Source: Bradyrhizobium guangzhouense (GTDB lineage Bacteria; Pseudomonadota; Alphaproteobacteria; Rhizobiales; Xanthobacteraceae). Taken from it: a DNA stretch of 64,000 bases. The stretch spans positions 3,162,001-3,226,000 of the forward strand of contig NZ_CP030053.1 of the NCBI RefSeq assembly GCF_004114955.1. Reading direction: 5' to 3'. Each line of letters starts with the position of its first letter. The stretch's first letter is position 1. Under the pieces are notes generated by a model. It was not told the DNA's origin. It searched no databases and worked only from the letters and a program-made list of their open reading frames with translations. This document shows positions 1 through 9,231 of the stretch, piece by piece. The position numbers were made by a program, and so were the translations under genes.

Positions 1-1597
1 CCTCGCTCTCGCTCTCGAGCGCGCCGACCTGGACGATCCAGCCGCTATGAGTGACGACCGGCTTGGCGGCGCTCATCTGGATCGGCTGCGGGGACGGATC
101 GGCGGAGGCAAGCCTGGCAACCGGCGCCGATGCCGCAGCGGTGGCCGCGGGCAGCACGCCGAGGACGCCGTTGCCGGTGCCGAAGCCAGCCGGCTGCGGC
201 GGCAGTTCGGCGCGGGCCGGCTCCGGCTTGTTGACGAGGTCGGCCCTCGCCACGACGGCGCCAGACGTCTCGGCGACGTCACCGCGGGGCGAAATCGTAT
301 TGGTGACCTGCGGTGCGACCTGTGTCGGGGCGGCGGAGGCGACCCTGACGGCGCCGGCCTTGACTTGAACCGTCTTAACTCGGACCGGCTTCATCGGCTC
401 GGACGAACCCGGAATGAGGGCAAGCGGCTGGCTCGAGATCACGCCGTTGGTGAGAGGTGCGGGCTCGATCTTGGACTCGGTGGCCCTGGCTTCAGGCTTG
501 GGTTGAGCCGGCGGCATCGCGGCGGTCGCGGCTGCAAGCGCAGCGAGGCGGGAGGCGGGACGCGGCGCGGGGGACTCGGGAGCAGGAGCGGCTGCGATCT
601 GGACCGGCGGGACGGGGCGGGCCGGGGTCTCCGATGCATCGGCGACGTCGATGTTGGCATCGGCACCATTGCGCTCGGTCACTGCGGCCACCGTGTGGGT
701 GGTTGCGCCCTTTTCGAGGTTCTCGGCGAGCAGATTGCGCATAATAGCGTCGCGCGAACCGCCGCTGCGACCACCAAGCACCACGCCGATGAGGTGGCGG
801 TTGCCACGTCGGATCGAGGTCACGAGATTGAAGCCGGAGGCGCGGGTATAACCGGTCTTGATGCCGTCGACGCCCTCGACGCTGCCGAGCAGGTGATTGT
901 GGTTGCGGATCTGCTCGCCACGCCAGGTGAACGAGGTGGTCGAGAAGTAGCGATAGTAACGCGGGAAGCGCTCCTGGATGGCGCGGCCGAGCGTCGCCTG
1001 GTCGCGCGCGGTGGTCACCTGCTCGTCGTTGGGCAGGCCATTGGCGTTGCGGTAAATCGTCTTGGACATGCCGAGTGCACGCGCCTTGCGCGTCATCATC
1101 GCGGCAAAATCGTCCTCGGTGCCGCCGATCGCTTCAGCGATCACGACGGCGGCGTCATTGGCCGAGCGGGTGACGAGCCCCTTGATCGCGTCCTCGACGC
1201 GGATGGTCTGACCGGCATGCAGGTTCAGCTTGGTCGGATCTTGGTCAGCGGCGTGCTGCGATACCGGCATCTCGGTGTCGAGCTTCATCTTGCCGGACTC
1301 AAGCCGCTCGAACAGCAGATAGAGCGTCATGATCTTGGTGAGCGAGGCCGGATGGCGAAGACCGTCGGGGCTGGTCGATTGCAGCACCGCACCGGAATTA
1401 CCGTCGACGATGATCGACGCGAATTGCGGGCTGTAGCTCTCGGAGGCCTCGTGATGCACCCGGTGGTGCGCATAGTGGCGCCGGTAGCGCCGTGCGTCGG
1501 CTGCATCGGTCGTGAAGATGACGGCTGTGGTGACCGTGAGAAGCCCGAAAACGCCAACCCGCGCCAAGCGCGAGGAAGACCAGTTGCTACGAAGCAT
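1..1597 (-). CDS. D-alanyl-D-alanine carboxypeptidase (serine-type PBP), C-terminus cut by window edge
   Basis: Periplasmic or membrane-anchored penicillin-binding protein predicted to remove the terminal D-Ala of peptidoglycan pentapeptides. Translating the minus strand from the ATG at 1597 gives a signal-like N-terminus (hydrophobic stretch about residues 13-29) followed by a peptidase S11 domain with all three active-site motifs visible: SLTK at residues 85-88, SAN in the context RSANDAA, and KTGY later in the domain. A long Pro/Ala-rich linker follows, then a start resembling a SPOR domain (GWIVQVGALESE) that runs off the window, so the stop is not seen. The window holds about 532 codons. 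The S11-linker-SPOR layout is usual for Rhizobiales DacA/DacF-like enzymes. A long plus-strand open frame opposite it is only a GC-rich shadow. Confidence 0.9.
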   Translation of the reverse strand, partial: MLRSNWSSSRLARVGVFGLLTVTTAVIFTTDAADARRYRRHYAHHRVHHEASESYSPQFASIIVDGNSGAVLQSTSPDGLRHPASLTKIMTLYLLFERLESGKMKLDTEMPVSQHAADQDPTKLNLHAGQTIRVEDAIKGLVTRSANDAAVVIAEAIGGTEDDFAAMMTRKARALGMSKTIYRNANGLPNDEQVTTARDQATLGRAIQERFPRYYRYFSTTSFTWRGEQIRNHNHLLGSVEGVDGIKTGYTRASGFNLVTSIRRGNRHLIGVVLGGRSGGSRDAIMRNLLAENLEKGATTHTVAAVTERNGADANIDVADASETPARPVPPVQIAAAPAPESPAPRPASRLAALAAATAAMPPAQPKPEARATESKIEPAPLTNGVISSQPLALIPGSSEPMKPVRVKTVQVKAGAVRVASAAPTQVAPQVTNTISPRGDVAETSGAVVARADLVNKPEPARAELPPQPAGFGTGNGVLGVLPAATAAASAPVARLASADPSPQPIQMSAAKPVVTHSGWIVQVGALESESE

Positions 1598-1882
1598 GGA
1601 ACCCCGTCCCCGTTTGTGACTTGATCACCGGCTCGTGAGGCGAAATTGTGCCCTGCGGACCCGGGATCATTACCTGCTCAGGCTGTCCCTCCGCTGGTGT
1701 TCACTGCGGGGGACCTTGGGCCTGAGCCGCTATTCTGGCTAAGGTGATGTTCTCAAACGGCTTTTGGCCGCCTGTGGAAGTGAACACGTCCAGGGAATCA
1801 GGGTAGGGTGCTGCGGTTTCCAAAACCTTAAGAAACCCTTGCGGGAAAGCCCGGGAATTTCCGTAACTTGCGTCCAATTTTG

Positions 1883-1894
1883 TGCGTCGCACAA
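1883..1894 (+). promoter_or_regulatory. Candidate PhaR operator 1 upstream of phasin gene
   Basis: The 12-mer TGCGTCGCACAA fits the pattern TGCRNYGCASMA that I recall being reported for PhaR of Bradyrhizobium diazoefficiens at all 12 positions. It lies about 90 bases before the phasin start and just upstream of a TTGACT -35-like element. The motif recollection is from memory; binding by PhaR is inferred. Confidence 0.55.
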
Positions 1895-1899
1895 GATTC

Positions 1900-1927
1900 T
1901 TGACTTTTTTGTGCATTGCACTAATTG
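1900..1927 (+). promoter_or_regulatory. Candidate promoter for the phasin gene
   Basis: A TTGACT hexamer at 1900-1905 is followed after 16 bases by TAATTG at 1922-1927. The second PhaR-like site sits in the spacer and touches the -10 element, the classic place for a repressor. The transcription start has not been verified. Confidence 0.4.
1912..1923 (+). promoter_or_regulatory. Candidate PhaR operator 2 upstream of phasin gene
   Basis: TGCATTGCACTA matches the same recalled PhaR pattern at 11 of 12 positions and begins 29 bases after site 1. Two spaced TGC-N3-GCA palindromes in front of a phasin gene fit autoregulated control of polyhydroxybutyrate granule proteins. Confidence 0.5.
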
Positions 1928-1984
1928 TGGGCAGAGTCAGGGAGCCGGGGCTTCCGGACGCGAGCCAGGGAAAAGGATTCCAAG

Positions 1985-2323
1985 ATGTTCAAGGTTGAAG
2001 ACTTTCAGAACTACGGGAAAGAGCATTTCGAGACCTGCGTTGCCTCCGCAACCTCGGTGCAGCACGGCCTCCAAGCCATCGCCAGCGCCTATGGCGACTA
2101 CACCAAGAAGTCGTTCGAAGACACCAAGTCTTACGTCGAGAAGCTCTCCGGCGTGAAGTCGCTGGACAAGGCGCTTGAAGCGCAGACCGATTTCGCCCGT
2201 TCCGCCTACGAGACCTTCGTCGCGGAATCGCAGAAGATCGCCGGCCTCTACAGCGACCTCGCCAAGCAGGCGTTCAAGCCGGTTGAGACGGTCGTGTCGA
2301 AGTTCACCCCGGCTGCCCAGTAA
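1985..2323 (+). CDS. Phasin family protein (PHB granule-associated)
   Basis: A 112-residue helical protein predicted to coat polyhydroxyalkanoate granules. The start is placed at the ATG preceded by AAAAGGA (1971-1977), giving MFKVEDFQNYGKEH; an upstream in-frame ATG at 1925 would add 20 residues with no phasin character. The body is amphipathic helix without cysteines or membrane segments, and [27 protein letters not shown] matches the phasin_2 style of Rhizobiales. The gene stands alone: candidate PhaR sites lie upstream and a strong hairpin terminator follows directly, so it is probably monocistronic and controlled by granule state. Family assignment is firm, but which of the several Bradyrhizobium phasins it is cannot be decided here. 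Confidence 0.88.
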   Translation: MFKVEDFQNYGKEHFETCVASATSVQHGLQAIASAYGDYTKKSFEDTKSYVEKLSGVKSLDKALEAQTDFARSAYETFVAESQKIAGLYSDLAKQAFKPVETVVSKFTPAAQ

Positions 2324-2348
2324 TTTTCTGAACTTCCTGAGATCACGA

Positions 2349-2376
2349 AGCCCGGCTGTATCAGCCGGGCTTTTTT
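2349..2376 (+). terminator. Rho-independent terminator after phasin
   Basis: A perfect 10-bp stem (AGCCCGGCTG pairing with CAGCCGGGCT) with a TAT loop is followed by a run of T. It begins 25 bases after the phasin stop codon. Confidence 0.92.
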
Positions 2377-3104
2377 CGTTTGCACGAGGCTCTGGTCAAG
2401 CGCACCTCGCTGCCGAAGGTGCGCTTGCCGGTGTTCACGCATGAAGATGGGTTCGAAGTGCGCGAACTGATGTTGTCGTCAGTCTTGGCGAGGGCGCTGA
2501 CTGATCGATCAGACCTCTTCGCAGCCGTCTGTAACGCCGGCATCGGCCATCGATCCCGTGACGCCGAGCATGACGTTTGTCGTCGCGGGTGAGCTGGATG
2601 GTCGAGCTCATGGGCATACTCGCGGGTGTAGGCCGCGGTGACCGTGACATTCCGCAGCACTGACATCAACGACCAGTAAATCGGACCGTAGAAACCCGGA
2701 GAAATGGCCGTGCCAAAGCGCCGCGGTCATGTCGGCGTCAGGTTCCTGATCAGCATGTTCTGAACAGGGCGGCGGGAAGTTTTTGTCAAACCGGTCCGGA
2801 TTGACTAACCTTGTCCAGGATCGCCCGGACCGGGAATCGGTGGTGCCGCGGCCGCGCATCGGCTGGGCCTTTGCACGCTTGCGGCGAGCCGGGGGCGGGC
2901 CCATATTGCCTGCAATCGATCCGGCTCGGCCGGACCGGTTGGAAGCGGCGATCCGACAAGGCGGCGCGCCGGAGCGAAACCCACGCGTGTGGGCAGCGCG
3001 ACGGACCGTCATACGCTTCCGTGGGGAATTTGAACGCCTGAGCCATGCTGCAATTGACTTCCAGACGAGACCTGTCCGCGGCCGACGCCGCCCATGCTCC
3101 CCGG
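2377..3104. other. Region without an assignable gene, upstream of clpS
   Basis: About 730 bases carry only short open frames on both strands (largest about 100-135 codons), with none of the composition or motifs of known families. The frame at 2380-2592 starts with TTG and has no recognisable domain. I see no RNA gene or clear repeat. It may hold the clpS promoter and decayed sequence; no function is offered. Confidence 0.5.
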
Positions 3105-3437
3105 ATGAGCAACGACGAGAACCGTTCCGGTGGCCCGGCGGGTCCGAACACGTCTGTCATCACCAAGGTCAAGCCCAAGACCAAGCGGCCCAACCTCTAT
3201 CGTGTGCTGATCCTGAACGACGATTACACGCCGATGGAATTCGTGGTCCATGTGCTGGAGAAGTTCTTCCAGAAGGACGTTGAAGCGGCGACCAAGATCA
3301 TGCTGCATGTCCATCATCACGGGATCGGCGAGTGCGGTGTGTTCACCTACGAGATTGCCGAGACCAAGGTGACGCAGGTGATGGATTTCGCCCGCAAGCA
3401 CCAGCATCCGCTGCAATGCGTGATGGAAAAGAAGTAA
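3105..3437 (+). CDS. clpS: ATP-dependent Clp protease adaptor ClpS
   Basis: Cytosolic N-end-rule adaptor that delivers substrates with N-terminal Leu, Phe, Tyr or Trp to ClpAP. The 110-residue product has a flexible Gly/Ser/Pro N-terminus followed by the ClpS core: [12 protein letters not shown], the VHHHGIG segment and [12 protein letters not shown], which form the N-degron pocket and the ClpA-binding face. I chose the ATG at 3105 (MSNDENRSG) because the 20 residues added by the in-frame ATG at 3045 do not look like ClpS; neither start has a strong ribosome site. clpA follows 294 bases downstream on the same strand, the usual proteobacterial order. Confidence 0.95.
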   Translation: MSNDENRSGGPAGPNTSVITKVKPKTKRPNLYRVLILNDDYTPMEFVVHVLEKFFQKDVEAATKIMLHVHHHGIGECGVFTYEIAETKVTQVMDFARKHQHPLQCVMEKK

Positions 3438-3731
3438 CCGCGCGTTCGAATCCAGAGTTCTTTAGATTTATTCTGTTCGTGCGGTGTGTGACGTCAGCGC
3501 ATGCTGCGGCATGATCCGGCGGATCTCAGTGCCGGCGTCAATCCTGCCCAAATGGGTAGTTCTGCCCAAATCGGAACGGGTTTTGCATCGAGTATGGCGT
3601 GGGCGCGCAATGCCCATTTGAGTCGCGGAACCGGTCTTTTGCCGCGGTCTTGTATAACTATATGTGACAAAGGTTGTTGTTGCCTGACCGGGCGATGGCG
3701 ATCATGATGGTGGGGGCCATAGAGGACGCGA
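3438..3731. other. clpS-clpA intergenic region with short repeated motif
   Basis: This 294-base gap has no gene. The nonamer TGCCCAAAT occurs at 3545 and 3563 (18 bases apart), the first as part of the near-palindrome CCCAAATGGG, and TGCCCATTTG follows at 3611. A TATAAC element at 3653-3658 could be a -10 for a clpA promoter of its own. All regulatory meaning is inferred. Confidence 0.35.
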
Positions 3732-6140
3732 ATGCCGACTTTTTCCCAAAGCCTTGAACAATCCCTGCATCGTGCGCTGGCGATCGCCAATGAGCGTCAT
3801 CACCAATACGCGACGCTCGAGCATCTCCTGCTTTCATTGATCGATGATTCCGACGCGGCCGCCGTCATGCGTGCCTGCAGCGTTGATCTCGACAAGCTGC
3901 GCACGAGTCTCGTTAATTATCTTGAAACCGAATTCGAGAATCTGGTGACGGATGGCGCCGACGACGCCAAGCCGACGGCCGGATTCCAGCGTGTGATCCA
4001 GCGCGCGGTGATCCACGTGCAGTCCTCCGGTCGCGAAGAGGTGACCGGCGCGAACGTGTTGATTGCGATCTTCGCCGAGCGCGAGAGCCATGCTGCGTAC
4101 TTCCTGCAGGAGCAGGACATGACGCGCTATGACGCCGTCAACTACATCAGCCACGGCATCGCCAAGCGGCCGGGCGTCTCGGAGGCGCGGCCTGTGCGCG
4201 GCGTCGACGAGGAAACCGAGACCAAGGGCAACGAGGACTCCAAGAAGAAAGGCGAGGCGCTCGAGACCTATTGCGTCAACCTCAACAAGAAGGCACGTGA
4301 CGGCAAGATAGACCCGGTGATCGGACGCAATTCCGAGATCAACCGTGCGATCCAGGTGTTGTGCCGCCGGCAGAAGAACAATCCGCTGTTCGTGGGCGAG
4401 GCCGGCGTCGGCAAGACCGCGATCGCGGAGGGCCTCGCCAAGCGCATCGTCGACAGCGAAGTGCCGGAAGTTCTGGCGGCTGCGACCGTATTCTCGCTCG
4501 ACATGGGCACGCTGCTCGCGGGCACGCGGTATCGCGGTGACTTCGAGGAGCGCCTGAAGCAGGTGCTGAAGGAGCTCGAGGCGCATCCCAACGCCATTTT
4601 GTTCATCGACGAGATCCACACCGTGATCGGTGCGGGTGCGACGTCGGGCGGCGCGATGGATGCTTCGAACCTGCTCAAGCCTGCGCTCGCCTCGGGCACG
4701 ATCCGCTGCATGGGCTCGACCACCTACAAGGAATACCGTCAGCACTTCGAGAAGGACCGCGCGCTGGTGCGGCGCTTCCAGAAGATCGACATCAACGAGC
4801 CGACGGTCGAGGATGCCATCGCGATCCTCAAGGGTCTCAAGCCGTATTTCGAAGACTACCACCGGCTGAAATACACCAATGAGGCGATCGAGGCTGCGGT
4901 GCAGCTGTCCTCGCGCTACATCCACGACCGCAAGCTGCCCGACAAGGCGATCGACGTGATCGACGAGTCCGGCGCGGCGCAGATGCTGGTCGCCGAGAAC
5001 AAGCGCAAGAAGACGATCGGCATCAAGGAGATCGAGACCACGATCGCCTCGATGGCGCGGATCCCGCCGAAGAGCGTGTCGAAGGACGATGCAGAGGTGC
5101 TCAAGCATCTCGAGCAGACCTTGAAGCGCACCGTGTTCGGCCAGGACAAGGCGATCGAGTCGCTCGCGGCGTCGATCAAGCTGGCGCGAGCCGGCCTGCG
5201 CGAGCCGGAGAAGCCGATCGGCTGCTACCTGTTCTCCGGTCCGACCGGCGTCGGCAAGACCGAAGTTGCAAAACAGCTCGCGGCGTCGCTGGGCGTCGAG
5301 CTGCTGCGCTTCGACATGTCGGAATACATGGAGCGGCACACCGTGTCGCGTCTGATCGGTGCGCCTCCCGGCTATGTCGGGTTCGACCAGGGCGGCCTGC
5401 TCACCGACGGCGTCGACCAGCACCCGCATTGCGTGGTGCTGCTGGACGAAATCGAGAAGGCTCATCCCGACCTCTACAACGTGCTGCTCCAGATCATGGA
5501 CCACGGCCGGCTCACCGACCACAACGGCAAGCAGGTCAACTTCCGCAACGTGATCCTGATCATGACCACGAATGCGGGCGCTTCGGATCTCGCCAAGCAG
5601 GCGTTCGGCTTCACGCGCTCCAAGCGGGAAGGGGACGACCACGAGGCCATCAACCGGCAGTTCGCGCCGGAATTCCGCAATCGTCTCGATGCCATCGTCT
5701 CGTTCGGCCATCTCAGCGTCGAGGTGATCGGCACCGTGGTGGAGAAGTTCGTGCTTCAACTCGAGGCGCAGCTCGGCGATCGCGACGTCACCATCGAGCT
5801 GTCCGAGCCCGCCAAGGCCTGGCTGGTCCAGCATGGCTATGACGAGCAGATGGGTGCACGGCCGATGGCCCGTGTCATCCAGGAGCACATCAAGAAGCCG
5901 CTGGCCGACGAGGTGCTGTTCGGCAAGCTCAAGGGGGGTGGCCACGTCCGCGTCGTCCTGGTCAAGGACGAGGCCGACGAGACCAAGGAAAAGATCGGTT
6001 TCGAGTTTGTCGAGGGTCCGGTCACCCCGAAGCAGGAAAAGCTGCCCGCCCGCAAGCGTCCGCCGGGCAAGCCCAACAAGCCGGGCGGCCCCGGCGGCTC
6101 CAAGGGGCCGACCTCGAAGGGCCCGCTGGTCAAGGCTTGA
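3732..6140 (+). CDS. clpA: ATP-dependent Clp protease ATP-binding subunit ClpA
   Basis: AAA+ unfoldase that threads substrates into the ClpP peptidase. The 802 residues show the double Clp-N repeat (about 1-145), AAA module 1 with Walker [10 protein letters not shown] (222-230) and Walker B ILFIDE (289-294), AAA module 2 with Walker A GPTGVGKT (503-510) and Walker B VVLLDE (568-573), and a Clp D2-small domain. The C-terminal 40 residues are a Lys/Pro/Gly-rich tail typical of rhizobial ClpA. AGAGGA at 3721-3726 precedes the ATG. It pairs with clpS upstream and ends in a terminator. The 807-codon antisense frame across it is a shadow. Confidence 0.97.
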   Translation: MPTFSQSLEQSLHRALAIANERHHQYATLEHLLLSLIDDSDAAAVMRACSVDLDKLRTSLVNYLETEFENLVTDGADDAKPTAGFQRVIQRAVIHVQSSGREEVTGANVLIAIFAERESHAAYFLQEQDMTRYDAVNYISHGIAKRPGVSEARPVRGVDEETETKGNEDSKKKGEALETYCVNLNKKARDGKIDPVIGRNSEINRAIQVLCRRQKNNPLFVGEAGVGKTAIAEGLAKRIVDSEVPEVLAAATVFSLDMGTLLAGTRYRGDFEERLKQVLKELEAHPNAILFIDEIHTVIGAGATSGGAMDASNLLKPALASGTIRCMGSTTYKEYRQHFEKDRALVRRFQKIDINEPTVEDAIAILKGLKPYFEDYHRLKYTNEAIEAAVQLSSRYIHDRKLPDKAIDVIDESGAAQMLVAENKRKKTIGIKEIETTIASMARIPPKSVSKDDAEVLKHLEQTLKRTVFGQDKAIESLAASIKLARAGLREPEKPIGCYLFSGPTGVGKTEVAKQLAASLGVELLRFDMSEYMERHTVSRLIGAPPGYVGFDQGGLLTDGVDQHPHCVVLLDEIEKAHPDLYNVLLQIMDHGRLTDHNGKQVNFRNVILIMTTNAGASDLAKQAFGFTRSKREGDDHEAINRQFAPEFRNRLDAIVSFGHLSVEVIGTVVEKFVLQLEAQLGDRDVTIELSEPAKAWLVQHGYDEQMGARPMARVIQEHIKKPLADEVLFGKLKGGGHVRVVLVKDEADETKEKIGFEFVEGPVTPKQEKLPARKRPPGKPNKPGGPGGSKGPTSKGPLVKA

Positions 6141-6159
6141 TCGGCGCATCATGAATCGA

Positions 6160-6185
6160 AAAGGCCGGCTGAGAAGCCGGCCTTT
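6160..6185 (+). terminator. Terminator between clpA and converging MFS gene, possibly bidirectional
   Basis: An 11-bp stem (AAAGGCCGGCT / AGCCGGCCTTT) with a GAGA loop is followed by T residues on the plus strand. The minus strand also reads into TTTT, so it may serve both converging genes. Confidence 0.9.
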
Positions 6186-6216
6186 TTGTTTGGGTCGCCG
6201 TCTGTGATGGGCGGTG

Positions 6217-7638
6217 TTAATCGCCGCGCAGGCGCTGATCGTCCTGCACACGGACATGTTCGGCGCCGCGTGCGCCGGCCGGCGATAGCCGCAACATGCT
6301 CAGCACGGCGCCGCAGAGCGCAAATCCGACGCCGGCGAGGAGGGCGATTCGAGTCCCGTCGACGGGATAGCGGCCGAGGCATAGCGCAACGAGCGCCGCG
6401 CCAGTGGTCTGGCCGAGCAGGCGCGCGGTGCCCAGCATGCCGCTGGCCCCGCCAGCGCGCTCGCGCGGCGCGGCTGCGATCATGGTGCGGTTGTTGGGCG
6501 TCTGGAACAAGCCAAAGCCGGCGCCCGCCAGCGCCATCCGCCAGACCACATCGAGCGGTGTCGGGCTTTCCGGAAGGAAAGCGAGTGTGCCAAGGCCACA
6601 GGCAAACAGCGTCAGCCCGATGCCGCCGAGCAGACCGGCCGGATAAAGCTCGACCAGGCGACCGGCGAGGGGAGCCGCGCACGCCACCGCGATCGGCCAT
6701 GGGGTTATCAACAGACCCATATGCACGGCCGAATAGCCGAAGCGGCTCTGCAGGTAGAAGGGGATCGCGACGAAGGCCAGCATCTGCCCGCAGAACGAGG
6801 CGATCGAGGTCGCAATCGACAGTCCGAATACCGGAATGCGCAACAGGTCGACCGGCAGCAGCGGCGACTTCATATGCGTCTCGCGATAGATGAGCAACGC
6901 GCCGGCAATGATCGCGATGGCAAATTGGACGAGGCAGGTGATCGTCGCCTCGCCGTGGCCGACGCTGTCGATCGCGGCGATGCCGACGCCGAAGGTGATC
7001 GCCGAGAGTCCCGCGCTCTGCCAGTCGAAGGAATGGCTCGCCGGGGTCGTATGCGGCAGGCTGCGCAGGCCGAGCACCAGCGTGACCACGCCGAGCGGCA
7101 CATTGATGGCGAACAGCCAGGGCCAGCTGCCGACCGCGAGGATGCCCGCGGCGAGCGTCGGCCCGACCGCCGCGGAGAAGGCGACGACGAGCGCATTAAG
7201 CCCGATGCCGCGGCCGAGCAGGCTGCGCGGATAGGTGAAGCGGACCAGCGCCGAGTTGACACTCATGATACCGGCCGCGCCGAACCCCTGGAAGATGCGG
7301 GCGATCGTGAGCAGCGGCAGCGTATGCGCCAACGCGCAGAAGGCGGATGCGAGCGTGAACAGTACGAGCCCGACCAGATAGACGCGGCGATAGCCGATGA
7401 TCTCGCCGAGCGATGCCAGCGGCAACAGCGAGATCGTGATCGCAAGCTGATAGCCGTTGACAATCCAGATCGAGAAAGCCGGGCTCGCGTTCAGGTCGGT
7501 CGCGATCGTCGGCAGCGCGACATTGGCGATGGCGCTGTCGACGACGGCCATGATGATGCCGAGCGCAATCGTCAGCACCGCCTGGTTGCGCTGGGGTTGC
7601 GGCAGGCCGTCGGCATGTTCGATCGGGACAGACGACAT
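6217..7638 (-). CDS. MFS transporter, DHA2 (EmrB/QacA-like) family
   Basis: Inner-membrane drug/proton antiporter-like protein of 473 residues, the length expected of 14-TM DHA2 exporters. The first membrane segment carries the DHA motif D1 around D34 (VVDSAIANVALPTI), and motif A appears as SLGEIIGYRRVYLVG near residues 76-90. The start is put at the ATG at 7638 (MSSVPIEHADG); the longer frame to 7836 adds a basic, Pro-rich stretch with no membrane character. No membrane-fusion partner or regulator is adjacent, so the substrate cannot be inferred. It converges with clpA across a terminator. Confidence 0.85.
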   Translation of the reverse strand: MSSVPIEHADGLPQPQRNQAVLTIALGIIMAVVDSAIANVALPTIATDLNASPAFSIWIVNGYQLAITISLLPLASLGEIIGYRRVYLVGLVLFTLASAFCALAHTLPLLTIARIFQGFGAAGIMSVNSALVRFTYPRSLLGRGIGLNALVVAFSAAVGPTLAAGILAVGSWPWLFAINVPLGVVTLVLGLRSLPHTTPASHSFDWQSAGLSAITFGVGIAAIDSVGHGEATITCLVQFAIAIIAGALLIYRETHMKSPLLPVDLLRIPVFGLSIATSIASFCGQMLAFVAIPFYLQSRFGYSAVHMGLLITPWPIAVACAAPLAGRLVELYPAGLLGGIGLTLFACGLGTLAFLPESPTPLDVVWRMALAGAGFGLFQTPNNRTMIAAAPRERAGGASGMLGTARLLGQTTGAALVALCLGRYPVDGTRIALLAGVGFALCGAVLSMLRLSPAGARGAEHVRVQDDQRLRGD

Positions 7639-7786
7639 GGGGGATGCGTGCTTGATTCGAGCCGTGAGTGTCCCCTCGATTAGGAAATTGCGCTGTCCAT
7701 CGCAACCCGGCAGGACACGGACGGTTCCTGTGCCGGGAGCAGGCCTGGCGGCGCTGGGAGCATGGATCGGCACGCCATTCGCGCCC

Positions 7787-7948
7787 TCACCAGCGCGACG
7801 TCGCCTTGCCAAAGATGTAGAGCGCAACGAGCCCAATCGTCACGGCCGTGGAGAAGATCAGGATGCGGCGATCCCAGTCGATCCGCGTCCGCTCAGTGCG
7901 GTCGAGATTGAGGGCCGTGAACAAGGCTTTCATGGCAAATCGGCGCAT
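7787..7948 (-). CDS. Small single-span membrane protein, function unknown
   Basis: A 53-residue frame with ATG at 7948 and an alternative ATG at 7933 (48 residues, beginning MKALFTALNLDR). It has a charged N-terminal half, one hydrophobic helix (ILIFSTAVTIGLVALYIFG) and a short basic end. It lies between an aldo/keto reductase and the DHA2 exporter on the same strand, 90 bases after the reductase stop. No domain is recognised. The clean charged-then-hydrophobic layout argues for a real gene rather than chance. Confidence 0.5.
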   Translation of the reverse strand: MRRFAMKALFTALNLDRTERTRIDWDRRILIFSTAVTIGLVALYIFGKATSRW

Positions 7949-8038
7949 CGGGCTGCCTCGCAAGGCGGCACGATGCCACGATCAACATGGACCGGATTGA
8001 TGCAGCTCAAATCAAGCCGGCCCTTGCCGCGGAGCCGA

Positions 8039-9064
8039 TTACACCGGCGGCGGATTGCGGTCGGAGAACGTCCCGCGCTGGTGCCAGTATGGATAGGGCA
8101 ACGTTACCTTGCTCGCGGCATCGAGCTTTGCGATCTGGTCCCTGGTCAGCGACCAGCCGACCGCGCCGAGATTCTCGCGCAGCTGCGTTTCGTTGCGCGC
8201 GCCGATGATCAGCGTTGATACGGTCGGGCGCTGCAGCAGCCAGTTCAGCGCGATCTGCGAGACGCTCTTGCCGGTCTCCTTGGCGACCTCGTCGATCGCC
8301 TCGACGACGCGATAGACGTGCTCGTCTGGTACGGGTGGCCCGAAATCGGCGGTCTGAGGCAGACGGCTCACTTCAGGTTTCGGCTGGCCGCGGCGGATCT
8401 TTCCAGTGAGGCGACCCCATCCGAGTGGTGACCAGACGACGGCACCCAACCCCTGATCGAGGCCGAGCGGCATCAGCTCCCACTCATAGTCGCGCCCGAC
8501 CAGCGAATAGTAGGTCTGGTTGGCGACGTAGCGCGGGAAGCCGTGCTTGTCGGCAACGGACAGCGACTTCATCAGGTGCCAGCCCGAGAAATTCGAGACG
8601 CCGACATAGCGGATCTTGCCGGCGCGCACGAGCACATCGAGGGTTGCAAGCACCTCTTCCGGTGGCGTCATCGCGTCGAAGCCATGGAGCTGAAACAGGT
8701 CGATATAATCGGTGCCGAGCCGGTAGAGCGAAGCGTCGATGGCCGCGAGCAGATGCTGCCGCGACGAGCCGATATCGTTGGGTCCGTCACCGAAGCGGAA
8801 CGTCGCCTTGGTCGAGACCAGCACCTTGTCGCGCCGCCCTTTGATGGCTTCGCCGAGCACGCGCTCGGATTCTCCGAGCGAATAGACGTCGGCGGTGTCG
8901 AACATCGACACGCCCGCCTCCAGGCAGATGTCCAGAAGGCGCCGTGCTTCCGTCGCGTCGGTCGTGCCCCAGGCCGCGAGGCGGCCGACGCCGCCGAACG
9001 TGCCGGTGCCGAGGCTCAAAGCGGGCACCATGAGGCCGGACCGGCCCAAGCGTCGGTATTCCAT
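8039..9064 (-). CDS. Aldo/keto reductase
   Basis: Cytosolic NAD(P)H-dependent oxidoreductase of the AKR fold (341 residues). The catalytic tetrad is visible as D56 and Y61 (FDTADVY), K86 (VSTKATF) and H127 (LFQLHGF). The C-terminal half has the usual NADPH-binding strand TLIIGARNETQL. The ATG at 9064 (MEYRRLGRSGL, the standard AKR opening) is preceded by AGGAG 7-8 bases upstream, so the 30-codon extension to 9154 is rejected. The order of motifs resembles the YhdN/Tas-like AKRs; the substrate is unknown. The small membrane protein and DHA2 exporter lie downstream on the same strand. Confidence 0.9.
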   Translation of the reverse strand: MEYRRLGRSGLMVPALSLGTGTFGGVGRLAAWGTTDATEARRLLDICLEAGVSMFDTADVYSLGESERVLGEAIKGRRDKVLVSTKATFRFGDGPNDIGSSRQHLLAAIDASLYRLGTDYIDLFQLHGFDAMTPPEEVLATLDVLVRAGKIRYVGVSNFSGWHLMKSLSVADKHGFPRYVANQTYYSLVGRDYEWELMPLGLDQGLGAVVWSPLGWGRLTGKIRRGQPKPEVSRLPQTADFGPPVPDEHVYRVVEAIDEVAKETGKSVSQIALNWLLQRPTVSTLIIGARNETQLRENLGAVGWSLTRDQIAKLDAASKVTLPYPYWHQRGTFSDRNPPPV

Positions 9065-9231
9065 CGAACTGCTCCTCACGGCCGCTGTTTGATCGGCGCG
9101 GCCTTGGAAGCGAATGGTAGTGCAGGCAGGCGTGTCGGGCCACCACATGCACACATGGCGGCTCTGCTTCAGGGAGCTACGAACTCGTTACGCTGTTGTG
9201 ATCAGCGGGTCCGCGTCGCGCAAGCAGGGTC

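Larger units (their letters stand above)
1598..1984. other. Intergenic region between divergent dacA-like gene and phasin
   Basis: This 387-base gap lies between divergently transcribed genes and holds no convincing coding frame. Short frames on both strands lack family signatures. It contains a plausible phasin promoter and two PhaR-like sites, annotated separately. Confidence 0.6.

Noticed and set aside
47..1624. 525-codon plus-strand frame opposite the carboxypeptidase
   Set aside because: The minus strand carries S11 motifs SLTK, SAN and KTG in one frame; the plus frame has only Arg/Gly-rich text typical of a GC-rich shadow.
2380..2669. Short frames on both strands between the phasin and clpS
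   Set aside because: No domain, no ribosome site and atypical composition; left as unassigned sequence.
3443..3452. GTTCGAATCC, a tRNA T-loop-like string
   Set aside because: No acceptor, D or anticodon stem could be drawn around it.
3834..6257. 807-codon frame antisense to clpA
   Set aside because: It is exactly antisense to a full ClpA with two Walker modules; its own text has no domain.
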